Assembly (NCBI RefSeq): GCF_046250185.1
Contig: NZ_CP176469.1
Length of the DNA: 64,000 nucleotides
Source: Litorimonas sp046250185
GTDB lineage: Bacteria; Pseudomonadota; Alphaproteobacteria; Caulobacterales; Maricaulaceae
Strand: one strand, 5' to 3'
Shown here: in pieces, positions 53,564 through 63,582 of the stretch
Numbering within the stretch: the stretch's first letter is position 1
How the letters are laid out: each line of letters begins with the position of its first letter
Made by a program: the position numbers and the translations under genes
Notes under the pieces: model-generated
The model's database searches: none
Told to the model about the DNA's origin: nothing
Seen by the model: only the letters and a program-made list of their open reading frames with translations

Positions 53564-53692
53564 CGACGACTCCAGACCCGTTTGTTTCAAGCGCGTTATG
53601 CCCGCCTACGCCTCGCTCGTAAAGCGGCGATGTGACACAAATATGGCCAAGAATGGCGCGCTCTTGTTGCGCAGCTGTAAAAGGCTTATCTT

Positions 53693-56600
53693 ATGCACAT
53701 GGAAATTAAGCGGTATTTTACGAAAACAGGCCAAAACGCCTATGAGGGTATCAGTTTCGTGCCGCGCGATAGTGTGGTGCGTCATCTCTCTGGTGCCAAG
53801 CTCACTGATACGGTCAGCTTTCACGCGCCGGAAAATTGGTCGCAAGTCGCGTGCGATATTTTAGCGCAAAAATACATGCGTCGCGCGGGTGTCCCAGACA
53901 CCACCACCGCCCGCCGAGAGACGGGTGTTCCGACTTGGCTGCAACGCCGCAAACCTGCCAAGAATGCCAAACTCAGCAGTGAAAAAGACGCCCGGCAGGT
54001 GTTTGACCGCCTCGCAGGCTGCTGGACTTACTGGGGCTGGAAAGGCGGCTATTTCGACAGCGAAGACGACGCGCAGACGTTTTATGACGAACTTCGCTAT
54101 ATGCTGGCGACCCAAATGGCAGCCCCCAATTCACCGCAATGGTTTAATACAGGCCTGCACTGGGCCTACGGTATAGAAGGTCGCGCGCAAGGCCATTGGT
54201 ATGTCAACACGGACGGCCAGGCTGTGCTGTCAGACAACGCCTATGAACGCCCACAACCTCATGCCTGCTTCATTCAATCGCTTGGCGATGACCTGATCGG
54301 CGAAAATGGGATCATGGATTTATGGCAGCGCGAGGCGCGACTGTTCAAGTACGGCTCTGGCACAGGCACGAATTTCTCAAACTTACGCGGCGCAGGCGAG
54401 CCACTGTCCGGCGGTGGAACCAGCTCTGGCATGATGAGCTTTCTCAAAATCGGTGATGTGTCAGCGGGCGCAATCAAATCAGGTGGCACAACACGTCGCG
54501 CTGCCAAGATGGTGATTGTTGACGTTGACCACCCTGATATCGAAGCCTTTATCGGCTGGAAGACAGCGGAGGAAATGAAGGTCGCGGCTCTCGTCGCAGG
54601 CACGAAAGTTCTCAAACAGGATTTAGGAGCCGTCATGGCGGCGTGTGCAGACGGGACAGATCCTGCGAAAAATCCTAACTTGAAGCGGGCTATGGCGAGA
54701 GCTTTGCGGAGTGGAGTCCCCAGTGGAGCCATCGACCGCGTGATCCACCTAGCCAAACAAGGCGAAACAGAGTTGCATATCACAGAGCTGACAGCCGATT
54801 GGGACAGCGAAGCTTACCAAACTGTGTCAGGGCAGAACGCCAATAACTCAGTCCGTGTGACCGACGCTTTTATGGCGGCGGTTGAAAGTGATGAAGATTG
54901 GACACTGATCCGCCGAGTAGACGGCGCGGTTAGCCGGACGCTCAAGGCCCGTGATCTATGGCAAGCGATCAGCCGTGCCGCGTGGAGCAGTGCCGACCCT
55001 GGATTGCAGTTTCACGATACGATTAATCGCTGGCACACTTGCTCCAATGATGGCCCTATCCGTGCGTCTAATCCATGTTCTGAATACATGTTTTTGGACG
55101 ACACCGCCTGCAATCTCGCCTCCCTAAATCTGGTGAAATTCTATGACGGGCAGGACTTCGATATTGCAGCGTTTGAACATGCTACACGGCTCTGGACAAT
55201 CGTACTGGAAATCTCTGTCGCCATGGCACAATTTCCTAGCCAAGCCATTGCGCAACGGTCTCACGACTACAGAACTTTGGGACTAGGTTACGCCAATCTC
55301 GGCGGACTATTGATGCGTGCTGGACTGGCCTATGACAGCGATATGGGGCGCGGTGTTGCTGGAAACATCACCGCTCTCCTGTCTGGCGTCGCCTACCAAA
55401 CCTCTAGCGAGATGGCAAAATCACTGGGCGCATTTGATCGATATGACGCCAATAAAAAACCGATGTTAGATGTCATCAATGCCCATAAATTAGCCCTTGA
55501 AAAACTAGAGTTGGAATTAATTAATTCGCCGTTTTCAAGTCTTCGTCCTGCCGCGCAGATGGCATGGGGCGCTGCGCTAAAGAACGGAAAGTCATACGGA
55601 TTTCGCAATGCGCAAGTCAGCGTGATCGCCCCGACAGGCACGATCGGCCTACTCATGGATTGCGACACTACGGGAATTGAACCTGACTTCGCTCTTGTCA
55701 AATACAAGAAACTCGCAGGCGGCGGGTTCTTCAAAATCATCAATCAAGCCGTCCCCGAAGCCCTTGCTAAATTGGGGTATTCTCAGGCTCAAATCGATGA
55801 TATTATTACCTATGCGCTCGGTCATAAAACGCTCGCGGATGCTCCAGCTATCAATCATAGTGCGCTGAATTCAATAGGTTTTTCAGAGGATGATATTGCT
55901 AAAATAGAGAATGAAATTACTGCGAGCTACGATATTCGATTTGCCTTTAGTGTTGATGTTTTAGGCAAAGATATGTGCCTCAAACAACTCGGCTTCACGG
56001 ACGAACAACTCACAAAATCAGGAAATGATCTCTTGCCGCTTCTGGGGTTCAGCCAAGCCGTAATTGAGGCCGCCAACCTTCATGTCTTAGGGGCCATGAC
56101 AGTAGAAGGCGCCCCGCATCTGAAAGCCGCCCATCTTCCCGTATTTGATTGCGCGACGCCTTGCGGGAGAATTGGAACACGTTCGCTATCAGCGGAATCT
56201 CACATTAAGATGATGGCTGCGGCGCAGCCGTTTATCTCTGGCGCTATTTCCAAAACAGTGAATATGCCTCGCACTGCCACGATCAAAGACTGCGCGACAA
56301 TCTATCAAAGCGCATGGGAGCTTGGCCTGAAAGCTGTTGCACTTTATCGCGATGGATCCAAACTCAGCCAACCGCTCAACAGTGCTGTCTTTGATGACGG
56401 AGACATTGAGGCGATGGAAGAGAGCCTGAACGATAATACTGTCGAGCGTACTCGTATTGTCGCTGAGAAGATTATCGAGCGCGTGGTCGAGCGCCCCGCC
56501 CGCCGCAACCGCCTGCCGGATCGGCGCAAGGGCTATATTCAAAAGTCATCCGTCGGCGGGCATAAGGTCTACCTTCATACGGGCGAATTTGCAGACGGCC

Positions 56601-57259
56601 AGCTCGGCGAAATATTTATTGATATGCACAAAGAGGGCGCCGCCTTTCGCTCGTTGATGAACAACTTTGCCATCGCGATTTCTATCGGCTTGCAATACGG
56701 CGTCCCGCTCGAAGAATTTGTCGAAGCTTTCGTCTTCACCCGGTTCGAGCCTAGTGGGTCAGTGACAGGGAATGACCGCATCAAATTCGCAAACTCCATC
56801 CTCGACTATATTTTTCGCGAACTCGGTATTTCCTATCTCGGCTGGAACGATCTCGCCCATGTTGATCCCAATGCAACAGCACCCGATCAACTTGGATTAG
56901 GCGAAATCGAGCGCAATGCAGGCCGCGATCGTAGCCAAGCCTCCAGTGGCTTCCTCCGCTCGGCAGCCCATAAAACGGTCAATGAGGGACGGGAGGAAAG
57001 CAATATTGTGCCATTTACACCGACGGAAGCCGACGACTCGCCCGACACCCCTGAGGCTGATCCGCTCTCTCTGGCACTTGATAGCGACCCAGTGGAGGAA
57101 ATTGTCACTCAATCGGCCAAGGCCGCGTCTCCCGCAAAAACAGCGAGATTTAGGGGCTATACAGGTGACCCCTGCCCCGAATGTGGACATTTCACCCTAA
57201 TCCGAAATGGCACATGCTTGAAATGCGATAGTTGCGGGACGACGACAGGCTGTTCCTAA
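53693..57259 (+). CDS. nrdJ: B12-dependent (class II) ribonucleotide reductase
   Basis: The 1188-residue protein has the reductase core with NPCSEYMFLDDTACNLASLNL near residue 462, APTGTIGLLMDCDTTGIEPDFAL, NSVRVTDAFM and the C-terminal Cys cluster CPECGHFTLIRNGTCLKCDSCG. It makes deoxyribonucleotides with adenosylcobalamin and does not need oxygen. The length is normal and no intein is present. AAAGG lies about 9 nt before ATG 53693. No cobalamin riboswitch or NrdR boxes could be recognised in the 102-bp gap upstream. Confidence 0.96.
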   Translation: MHMEIKRYFTKTGQNAYEGISFVPRDSVVRHLSGAKLTDTVSFHAPENWSQVACDILAQKYMRRAGVPDTTTARRETGVPTWLQRRKPAKNAKLSSEKDARQVFDRLAGCWTYWGWKGGYFDSEDDAQTFYDELRYMLATQMAAPNSPQWFNTGLHWAYGIEGRAQGHWYVNTDGQAVLSDNAYERPQPHACFIQSLGDDLIGENGIMDLWQREARLFKYGSGTGTNFSNLRGAGEPLSGGGTSSGMMSFLKIGDVSAGAIKSGGTTRRAAKMVIVDVDHPDIEAFIGWKTAEEMKVAALVAGTKVLKQDLGAVMAACADGTDPAKNPNLKRAMARALRSGVPSGAIDRVIHLAKQGETELHITELTADWDSEAYQTVSGQNANNSVRVTDAFMAAVESDEDWTLIRRVDGAVSRTLKARDLWQAISRAAWSSADPGLQFHDTINRWHTCSNDGPIRASNPCSEYMFLDDTACNLASLNLVKFYDGQDFDIAAFEHATRLWTIVLEISVAMAQFPSQAIAQRSHDYRTLGLGYANLGGLLMRAGLAYDSDMGRGVAGNITALLSGVAYQTSSEMAKSLGAFDRYDANKKPMLDVINAHKLALEKLELELINSPFSSLRPAAQMAWGAALKNGKSYGFRNAQVSVIAPTGTIGLLMDCDTTGIEPDFALVKYKKLAGGGFFKIINQAVPEALAKLGYSQAQIDDIITYALGHKTLADAPAINHSALNSIGFSEDDIAKIENEITASYDIRFAFSVDVLGKDMCLKQLGFTDEQLTKSGNDLLPLLGFSQAVIEAANLHVLGAMTVEGAPHLKAAHLPVFDCATPCGRIGTRSLSAESHIKMMAAAQPFISGAISKTVNMPRTATIKDCATIYQSAWELGLKAVALYRDGSKLSQPLNSAVFDDGDIEAMEESLNDNTVERTRIVAEKIIERVVERPARRNRLPDRRKGYIQKSSVGGHKVYLHTGEFADGQLGEIFIDMHKEGAAFRSLMNNFAIAISIGLQYGVPLEEFVEAFVFTRFEPSGSVTGNDRIKFANSILDYIFRELGISYLGWNDLAHVDPNATAPDQLGLGEIERNAGRDRSQASSGFLRSAAHKTVNEGREESNIVPFTPTEADDSPDTPEADPLSLALDSDPVEEIVTQSAKAASPAKTARFRGYTGDPCPECGHFTLIRNGTCLKCDSCGTTTGCS

Positions 57260-57386
57260 CACAGCTCTTCCGCGCAAACTCCCCGCAATAAATATTGTCC
57301 CTAATTTGTCACACCCACTGCTATTTCCTGAAACCTTACGGCTTTTTAAATGGGGAAGCGTCGCGAGGACGCGCTATATTGCATCT

Positions 57387-58289
57387 ATGAGATTACACGT
57401 CCCAACACTGACGGTTTTGGCAGTTTTTAGCCTTGCCGTTCCTGCGCACGGGCAAATGCGCGTCGATGCCCGCGTCCACGCCTCGTCAGGCTCTTGCGCG
57501 CAATGCGACCTGTCCAATAAGCGCATGAACGGGATGCAGCTCAAAAATGCGAATTTTGCAGGGTCTGTGTTTAACAATTCAAACTTATCTGGCGGACAAG
57601 TCCACGGCTCTGACCTGACAGGCGCACATTTTCGTAAAGCTTTGCTCTATCGCCTAGAGGGGGATGACGTCAAAATGGCAGGCGCGATGATGGAAGACGC
57701 GACACTGACGGAGGCGCATCTGTCTAATTCTGCCATGAAAGACATCAACTTCGAACGTGCTGACCTCTCCCGTGGCCAATTCATGGGCAATGATTTGCGG
57801 GACTCCAATATGATCAATGCCAATGCGACATCTGTTGATTTCACAGGATCTAATTTCGAAGGTTCGCGCTTGGATCATGTGAACCTTGAAGACGCGAAAC
57901 TTAACGGCAGCAATTTGCGTGGCGTGAAATTTGGCAATGCTATTCTACTTCGCACAGACCTCTCAGACTCTGATCTATCGGGCGCTGATTTATCGCAAGC
58001 ACAAGGCTTAAAGCAGGAGCAATTAGATGCAGCCTGCGGGAATATGAATACGCGTCTGCCGCTCGGATTTTCTGTGCCGTATTGCGAAGGTTCTATGGTT
58101 GCGGAACTGTCTCACAATCACGACAATATGGACCCTGAAATGGCATTGGCCGCCCGTCGCTTAGAACGCGCAATCAAAGATGTTGAAGTGATTTTGGAAG
58201 CGACACCTTCGGACAATCGCCCCCTCCGTCGCAAGTTGCAAAGCATCCATTCAGACCTTGTGAATTCTAAGCGCGCGATTGAACGTTAA
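57387..58289 (+). CDS. secreted pentapeptide-repeat protein
   Basis: From ATG 57387 the protein has 300 residues: a signal peptide ending PAHGQ, a CAQC pair near residue 36 just before the first repeats, then about 150 residues of A(D/N)LxX pentapeptide repeats (LKNANFAGSVFNNSNLSG, LEDAKLNGSNLRG, TDLSDSDLSGADLS) forming a right-handed beta-helix. A C-terminal helical region ends in an amphipathic coil (DMDPEM-like to KRAIER). A gyrase-protecting role is unlikely because the protein is exported. Its function is unknown. Confidence 0.85.
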   Translation: MRLHVPTLTVLAVFSLAVPAHGQMRVDARVHASSGSCAQCDLSNKRMNGMQLKNANFAGSVFNNSNLSGGQVHGSDLTGAHFRKALLYRLEGDDVKMAGAMMEDATLTEAHLSNSAMKDINFERADLSRGQFMGNDLRDSNMINANATSVDFTGSNFEGSRLDHVNLEDAKLNGSNLRGVKFGNAILLRTDLSDSDLSGADLSQAQGLKQEQLDAACGNMNTRLPLGFSVPYCEGSMVAELSHNHDNMDPEMALAARRLERAIKDVEVILEATPSDNRPLRRKLQSIHSDLVNSKRAIER

Positions 58290-58291
58290 AC

Positions 58292-59014
58292 CTAACCCCG
58301 CCGCGCATGGAGCAGGTATTCAGTATTACCTGATCCGCCTTTGATGGGCGATTGACACGTCGCGATAACGTCCCACCCTTGTCGTGTAACCCAAGCGGCG
58401 ACGTCAGATAATGACTGCAGTGCGAGGCTTTCAGACTGCACAATTCCACCACGTCCAATGTTGGATTTACCGACTTCGAATTGTGGTTTGACCAAGGTAG
58501 TTAATTCAGCTTTTCCAGCCGCCAAACGGAGAGGTGTTTCCAATGCTTTCATCGCGGAAATGAAACTGACGTCGCAGACAATTAATTGCGGCGGCGTTCC
58601 AAAATGATCCATAGTCAGCGTCCGCGAGTCTTGCTGCTCCATTGAAGTTATTGACTTATTTCCTTGTAATCGTTGATGTAATTGACCCTGACCGACATCG
58701 ACAGCGTAGATATGTGCTGCGCCGCTTGACAGGAGGACATCGCAAAACCCACCCGTCGATGATCCAACATCTAGGCAGATTTTATCTTTCGGATTTACAG
58801 AAAATGTCTTGAGGGCATGCACTAATTTCAGACCGCCCCGCGACACCCATGGATGCTCGTGCCGAGCCGACACGTCGGCGTCATCGGCGATAGATTCGGA
58901 AGGCTTTTTCACGCGCTGTCCGCCCACCGTGACAAGCCCCGCCTTTATCGCCGCTTGCGCCCGCGCCCGCGACTCGTAATGCCCATTCGCGACGAGCCAG
59001 AGATCAGCACGCAT
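58292..59014 (-). CDS. tlyA: TlyA family rRNA (cytidine-2'-O)-methyltransferase
   Basis: The 240-residue protein has an S4 domain (ADLWLVANGHYESRARAQAAIKAGLVTVGG), then a FtsJ-like methyltransferase with CLDVGSSTGGFCDVLLSSGA, YAVDVGQGQLH, ICDVSFISAMKAL and LVKPQFEVGK. It 2'-O-methylates cytidines in rRNA. It ends the dxs-tlyA side of the cluster, 2 bp after dxs, and converges on the pentapeptide gene. Confidence 0.92.
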   Translation of the reverse strand: MRADLWLVANGHYESRARAQAAIKAGLVTVGGQRVKKPSESIADDADVSARHEHPWVSRGGLKLVHALKTFSVNPKDKICLDVGSSTGGFCDVLLSSGAAHIYAVDVGQGQLHQRLQGNKSITSMEQQDSRTLTMDHFGTPPQLIVCDVSFISAMKALETPLRLAAGKAELTTLVKPQFEVGKSNIGRGGIVQSESLALQSLSDVAAWVTRQGWDVIATCQSPIKGGSGNTEYLLHARRG

Positions 59015-59016
59015 GG

Positions 59017-60927
59017 TTATGCGAGGCTAACAGAAGAGCTTAAACTTTGTCCCAAAGCCTTGAACACAGTCTCGACAATCGCGTCAGCATCAAGGCCCGC
59101 TTGTTCATACATCTTAGCAGGCGTGTCATGATCAATGAATGTATCTGGTAGAGTCATGGTTCGAATTTTCAGGCCGTTATCCAGCCGTCCAGCATCAGCC
59201 AGAGCGTGCAAAACAAATGCGCCGAAACCGCCCACAGACCCCTCTTCAATCGTGATCAAAACCTCATGCTCATCAGCCAGTCGATTGACCAATTCTGTGT
59301 CCAGTGGCTTCGCAAAACGGGCATCGGCAACCGTCGCTGAAAGTCCCAAAGTTTCGAGCTGTTGCGCAGCCTGCATTGCTTCGCCCAAGCGTGTCCCATA
59401 AGACAGCAGAGCGATGCGTGTGCCCTCGCGCAAGATACGTCCTTTGCCGATGTCCAGCACTTCGGGGGTTTCAGGAATTTCAATACCCGTCGCTTCGCCG
59501 CGCGCATATCGGAAGCCCATAGGGCCTTCATTATAGGCGACTGATGTGGCGACCATACGCGCTAAATCGGCTTCATCCGCCGCCGCCATCAAGACCATAT
59601 TCGGCAAGCAGCCAAGATAGGCAATGTCAAACGCCCCCGCATGGGTCGGCCCGTCGGCGCCCACAAGACCCGCGCGGTCCATAGCAAAGCGGACTGGCAG
59701 GTTTTGAATACAGACATCATGCACGACTTGGTCATAACCACGCTGCAAAAAGGTCGAATAGATCGCGCAAAACGGCTTAAAGCCGTCAGCTGCAAGACCT
59801 GCGGCGAAGGTCACCGCATGTTGCTCCGCGATTCCGACATCAAACATGCGGTCAGGAAAGGCTTTGCCAAAGATATTCATGCCTGTGCCGCCAGGCATAG
59901 CGGCAGTGATACCGACGATTTTGTCGTCTTTTTCGGCTTGCTTCACTAATTGCTGTCCAAAAACAGACGTATAACTGGGCGCATTGGGAATAGATTTGCT
60001 CTGCTCCCCCGTGACCACATTGAATTTACTCACGCCGTGATATTTGTCGGCGGATGCTTCGGCAGGGGCGTAGCCTTTGCCTTTCTGCGTTACGACATGA
60101 ATGAGGACTGGGCCCTCTTTCATTTTTTTGACGTTTTCTAGCACAGGAATCAGCGCATCCAAATCGTGGCCATCGACTGGCCCGACATAATAAAAACCTA
60201 GTTCTTCAAACCATGTCCCCCCCATAAACATGCCGCGTGTATATTCTTCGGCCTTGCGAGCGGTTGACTTGATCGGACGCGGCGCATTGGCAATCGCGGA
60301 CTTCGCTGCACTGCGCAGGGTTTGATAGCCACCGCTACTGATAGTTCGGGAGAGCAAATGGCTCATCGCGCCGACGGGCGGCGCAATCGACATATCATTG
60401 TCGTTGAGGATCACGATTTGGCGCGAGTCTGTCGCCCCCGCATTGTTCATCGCCTCATAAGCCATACCCGCCGTGATCGAGCCATCGCCAATGACGGAGA
60501 TCACGTGGCCCCCTTTGCCAGCGAGGTCGCGCGCGGTCGCAAAACCCATACCAGCTGAAATAGAGGTGGAACTATGGGCAGCACCGAATGGGTCGTATTC
60601 ACTCTCGGCGCGTTTTGTGAAGCCAGACAGACCTCCGCCCTTACGTAACGTGCGAATACGATCCCGCCGCCCCGTCAAGACTTTATGCGGATAACATTGA
60701 TGCCCCACATCCCAAATCAGCTTGTCGTCTGGTGTATTGAACAAGTAATGGATCGCAACGGTCAGTTCGACCACGCCGAGGCCAGCGCCCAAATGTCCGC
60801 CCGTGACAGACACCGCGTCAATCACTTCACTTCGGAGTTCATCCGCCAGCTGCTTGAGTTGCTCACGCGAAAAATTCCGCATATCTGCGGGGTATTTTAC
60901 TGTGTCTAATAGGGGCGTATCCACCAT
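59017..60927 (-). CDS. dxs: 1-deoxy-D-xylulose-5-phosphate synthase
   Basis: The protein has 636 residues from ATG 60927, which has GAGGAAAG upstream. It shows the thiamine diphosphate motif GDGSITAGMAYEAMNNAG, the early GGHLGAGLGVVELTVAIHYLF, the transketolase middle domain (DVGIAEQHAVTFAAGLA) and the C-terminal domain. It makes DXP from pyruvate and glyceraldehyde 3-phosphate, the entry to the MEP isoprenoid pathway and also to thiamine and pyridoxal. It follows ispA by 22 bp. Confidence 0.97.
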   Translation of the reverse strand: MVDTPLLDTVKYPADMRNFSREQLKQLADELRSEVIDAVSVTGGHLGAGLGVVELTVAIHYLFNTPDDKLIWDVGHQCYPHKVLTGRRDRIRTLRKGGGLSGFTKRAESEYDPFGAAHSSTSISAGMGFATARDLAGKGGHVISVIGDGSITAGMAYEAMNNAGATDSRQIVILNDNDMSIAPPVGAMSHLLSRTISSGGYQTLRSAAKSAIANAPRPIKSTARKAEEYTRGMFMGGTWFEELGFYYVGPVDGHDLDALIPVLENVKKMKEGPVLIHVVTQKGKGYAPAEASADKYHGVSKFNVVTGEQSKSIPNAPSYTSVFGQQLVKQAEKDDKIVGITAAMPGGTGMNIFGKAFPDRMFDVGIAEQHAVTFAAGLAADGFKPFCAIYSTFLQRGYDQVVHDVCIQNLPVRFAMDRAGLVGADGPTHAGAFDIAYLGCLPNMVLMAAADEADLARMVATSVAYNEGPMGFRYARGEATGIEIPETPEVLDIGKGRILREGTRIALLSYGTRLGEAMQAAQQLETLGLSATVADARFAKPLDTELVNRLADEHEVLITIEEGSVGGFGAFVLHALADAGRLDNGLKIRTMTLPDTFIDHDTPAKMYEQAGLDADAIVETVFKALGQSLSSSVSLA

Positions 60928-60949
60928 GTATTCGTCTTTCCTCAAGTCC

Positions 60950-61834
60950 TTAGTGAGACCTGCCAATCACAAAATCGACTGTATCACACAGTGTTTGTGC
61001 GTTTTCACCAAAGGGCGCAAGGTGACTCTTTGCCCGTGCGCCTAATTCTGCAGCTGTCTTTCGCGCGCCCTCAAGGCCCAAGATTGACACAAATGTGGCT
61101 TTCCCGAGGTTTTCGTCCTTGCCCACAGCTTTACCGACGATCTCTGCATCGCCTTCAACGTCTAAAATATCGTCTTTGATTTGGAAAGCGAGGCCCATAT
61201 CGCGGGCGTAGCTTTGCAAAGCAGACTTTTGATCATCGCTTGCCCCCGCCAGCACAGCACCCGCCAGCACAGCATATTCTATCAGTGCGCCTGTTTTGAG
61301 ATTTTGAAGCTGTGTAATCAGGGCTTCGTCACGTTCTTTTTCGGCAACGGTCATATCTATAACTTGTCCGCCTATCATGCCGTGCGTCCCGCCCGCTTTG
61401 GCGAGCATCGCGATAAGTTGAACTCTGGTCGCAGGGTCCGCATCGCAAGTCGCGATCATCTCAAAGGCCACAGTCAGTAGCCCGTCACCCGCCAGCACCG
61501 CCATTGCCTCGTCATAAGCCTTGTGAACGGTAGGCTTCCCGCGCCGCAGATCATCATCATCCATGCAGGGCAAATCGTCGTGAACAAGGGAGTAAACATG
61601 CAGACATTCCAGCGCCGCCGCTGTCGCCTCAACGGCTTTGCCAGACGCGCCGAGCATCTTCGCGGTTTCAATCACTAAGAAAGGACGCAACCGCTTTCCA
61701 CCGCCCAGCGCCGCGTAGCGCATCGCCTCCATAATCACCGCTTGATGACCCTGAGTGACAGGCAAAAGCGCGTCGAGCACGACCTCAATCCGCGCGGCGC
61801 ACTCGCTCAATCTGGTTTTGAAATCAGCCGACAA
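60950..61834 (-). CDS. ispA: farnesyl diphosphate synthase (polyprenyl synthase)
   Basis: The 294-residue protein has the first Asp-rich motif DDLPCMDDDDLRRG, GGKRLRPFLV, and the second motif FQIKDDILDVEGD. It condenses isopentenyl diphosphate units to farnesyl diphosphate. It lies 3 bp after xseB and upstream of dxs, the common xseB-ispA-dxs arrangement. Confidence 0.95.
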   Translation of the reverse strand: MSADFKTRLSECAARIEVVLDALLPVTQGHQAVIMEAMRYAALGGGKRLRPFLVIETAKMLGASGKAVEATAAALECLHVYSLVHDDLPCMDDDDLRRGKPTVHKAYDEAMAVLAGDGLLTVAFEMIATCDADPATRVQLIAMLAKAGGTHGMIGGQVIDMTVAEKERDEALITQLQNLKTGALIEYAVLAGAVLAGASDDQKSALQSYARDMGLAFQIKDDILDVEGDAEIVGKAVGKDENLGKATFVSILGLEGARKTAAELGARAKSHLAPFGENAQTLCDTVDFVIGRSH

Positions 61835-61837
61835 GGT

Positions 61838-62074
61838 TTAGCCGTCAAAGTCAGCCGTTGATGCATTGCCCTGCCCGTCCAGCACAATCTTTTCGACTTT
61901 CATCTGGGCATCTTTGAGCTTACCTTCACAATGCGCTTTCAGTTTTGCGCCGCGCTGATATATCGTGATGCTCTCTTCCAACGGGGCATCGCCACGCTCA
62001 AGTTTTTCAACAATGTTTTCCAACTCGGCCAGCGCCGCCTCGAAACTCATCTCTTTGATTGGTGTATCTGCCAT
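61838..62074 (-). CDS. xseB: exodeoxyribonuclease VII small subunit
   Basis: The 78-residue protein has the family core FEAALAELENIVEKLERGDAPLEESITIYQRGAKL followed by a Lys-rich helix. It is the small subunit of ExoVII, several copies of which bind XseA. It leads the xseB-ispA-dxs-tlyA group and begins 3 bp after the histidine phosphatase gene. Confidence 0.96.
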   Translation of the reverse strand: MADTPIKEMSFEAALAELENIVEKLERGDAPLEESITIYQRGAKLKAHCEGKLKDAQMKVEKIVLDGQGNASTADFDG

Positions 62075-62077
62075 AAT

Positions 62078-62671
62078 TTAATCTCTAGCCATTTCGTCTT
62101 GTGTGGGGCGCGTGAAACGCCGAAAACTCCAATGCAAATCGCCGTTCTGAGCGACACATTTCCAGCCGCGCTTTTTTAACGACCCTTTGATCATGCGGTT
62201 GATCCAGCCATGGGCTGAAACATAGACAATTTTTCCGCCCGCCGCTTGCTCGCCTAATTTATCTGCAGCCAGATTAGCGCGCTGACGGGCTTCGCCGTGA
62301 CTTTCCATACCATCAGGCCAGCCCCAAAACCAAACGATTCGCGACCATGTTCCCCAAGTTTTTGGACGAAATTTCAGCGTTCCCAGATGTGGCGAAGGCA
62401 AAGCCGCCTCGACTAATTCGGGCCAGCTATGATCGGGCTCTTTCCCAGCGGCCAAAACGAGGCTGTCATACGCGCGGGGCAGCGGGCTACTAATCAGAAT
62501 ATCGGCTTTTTTAGCCCATTTCTTCAATTTCTTAGGCACTTTCTGGTCGGGGACTATCGTGCCCGCATCATATTTCACCCACCAATCCCGATATTCACGC
62601 CACACCATGCGCTGCTTTCGCGATAGCGCAGGCTTTCCGTGGCGAGCAATAATGATGGTATCGTGTGACAT
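62078..62671 (-). CDS. histidine phosphatase family protein
   Basis: From ATG 62671 the protein has 197 residues: the phosphatase motif IIIARHGKPALSRK at the N-terminus, then SSPLPRAYDSL, and the second catalytic His in YVSAHGWINRM. A basic C-terminal part follows (KKRGWKCVAQNGDLHWSFRRF). The substrate is unknown. An upstream ATG at 62737 is in frame but gives an unconserved lead. It may be co-transcribed with lepB and xseB. Confidence 0.82.
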   Translation of the reverse strand: MSHDTIIIARHGKPALSRKQRMVWREYRDWWVKYDAGTIVPDQKVPKKLKKWAKKADILISSPLPRAYDSLVLAAGKEPDHSWPELVEAALPSPHLGTLKFRPKTWGTWSRIVWFWGWPDGMESHGEARQRANLAADKLGEQAAGGKIVYVSAHGWINRMIKGSLKKRGWKCVAQNGDLHWSFRRFTRPTQDEMARD

Positions 62672-62737
62672 ATCGGAGCCTGAAATAGTCTGCGCCGCCC
62701 CGACTGTCGAGTCGGTTATCGCTGCGCGAGCGTGCAA

Positions 62738-63523
62738 TCAGAGCTTTTGCATGAAACGCTTGGGCGGACAGCGAAGCCCCTCTTCCTTGTCGCATTGTTT
62801 AAACGAGAACATCATCAAATCCGCGCGGCCCATCAAATGATCAAGCGGTACAAATCCGGGGCCATTAGGATCCCGAGAATCGGTAGAATTATCCCGATTA
62901 TCACCCATGAAAAACACCGCCCCAGCAGGGACAGTGAAAACCCCCGTATTATCCAGCGGGCCTTGGTCCGTTTGCTCGTAGATATAATGCACGTCTTTTT
63001 GGCCTGGCAACTGCTCCGTATAGACATCGACGCCGACCTTGCGGCCTTTATGCTCGCGGTAGAGATAGTTATCGACGGGAGCGCGCGCGATTTCTTTGCC
63101 GTTTAACGTCAACCGTCCACGGTTGATTTGAATTTTGTCGCCCGGCAGGCCAACAATACGCTTGATCATGATCATACCAGATTTTGGATTCCGAAAGACC
63201 GCCACATCGCCGCGAGTCGGCAAGCTATCCATAAATTTTCCGTCTGGCAGTCCAGGAATGGCGTGCAAGCCAAATGGCAAGGAGTGACGGGAAAAGCCGT
63301 AGGCAAATTTTGAGACATAGATATGATCGCCGACTTCTAATGTTGGCAACATGCTCTCGCTTGGGATTTTGAAATGCCCCCAAACAAACGTCATCATGCT
63401 GAGCAAAACAACGGCCAATCCGCTGAAGAAGGTAAGTTCCTCAACTATACGGCCCTTGAGCGACTTTGGCTCGACCTCAGCTTTGGGAATAGATTTTGCA
63501 CGTTTGAACATCAAACTGGGCAT
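62738..63523 (-). CDS. lepB: signal peptidase I
   Basis: The 261-residue protein has one N-terminal membrane segment (about 28-50), the catalytic Ser in KIPSESMLPTL, the catalytic Lys in MIMIKRIVGLPGD and the box MGDNRDNSTDSR. It cleaves ordinary signal peptides at the outer face of the inner membrane. It is divergent from the YceI gene. Confidence 0.96.
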   Translation of the reverse strand: MPSLMFKRAKSIPKAEVEPKSLKGRIVEELTFFSGLAVVLLSMMTFVWGHFKIPSESMLPTLEVGDHIYVSKFAYGFSRHSLPFGLHAIPGLPDGKFMDSLPTRGDVAVFRNPKSGMIMIKRIVGLPGDKIQINRGRLTLNGKEIARAPVDNYLYREHKGRKVGVDVYTEQLPGQKDVHYIYEQTDQGPLDNTGVFTVPAGAVFFMGDNRDNSTDSRDPNGPGFVPLDHLMGRADLMMFSFKQCDKEEGLRCPPKRFMQKL

Positions 63524-63582
63524 GGGCGAAGGTCAAAAAATTTTCAACACTTTCTTTCACCTTCGCAGAGGGTTATATCGCA

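Noticed and set aside
53591..53692. Cobalamin riboswitch ahead of the B12-dependent reductase
   Set aside because: The gap to the divergent NDUFA12 gene is too short for a full cobalamin riboswitch and I see no B12-box-like sequence.
53693..57259. Intein in nrdJ
   Set aside because: Ribonucleotide reductases often carry inteins, but the length and uninterrupted core motifs are normal.
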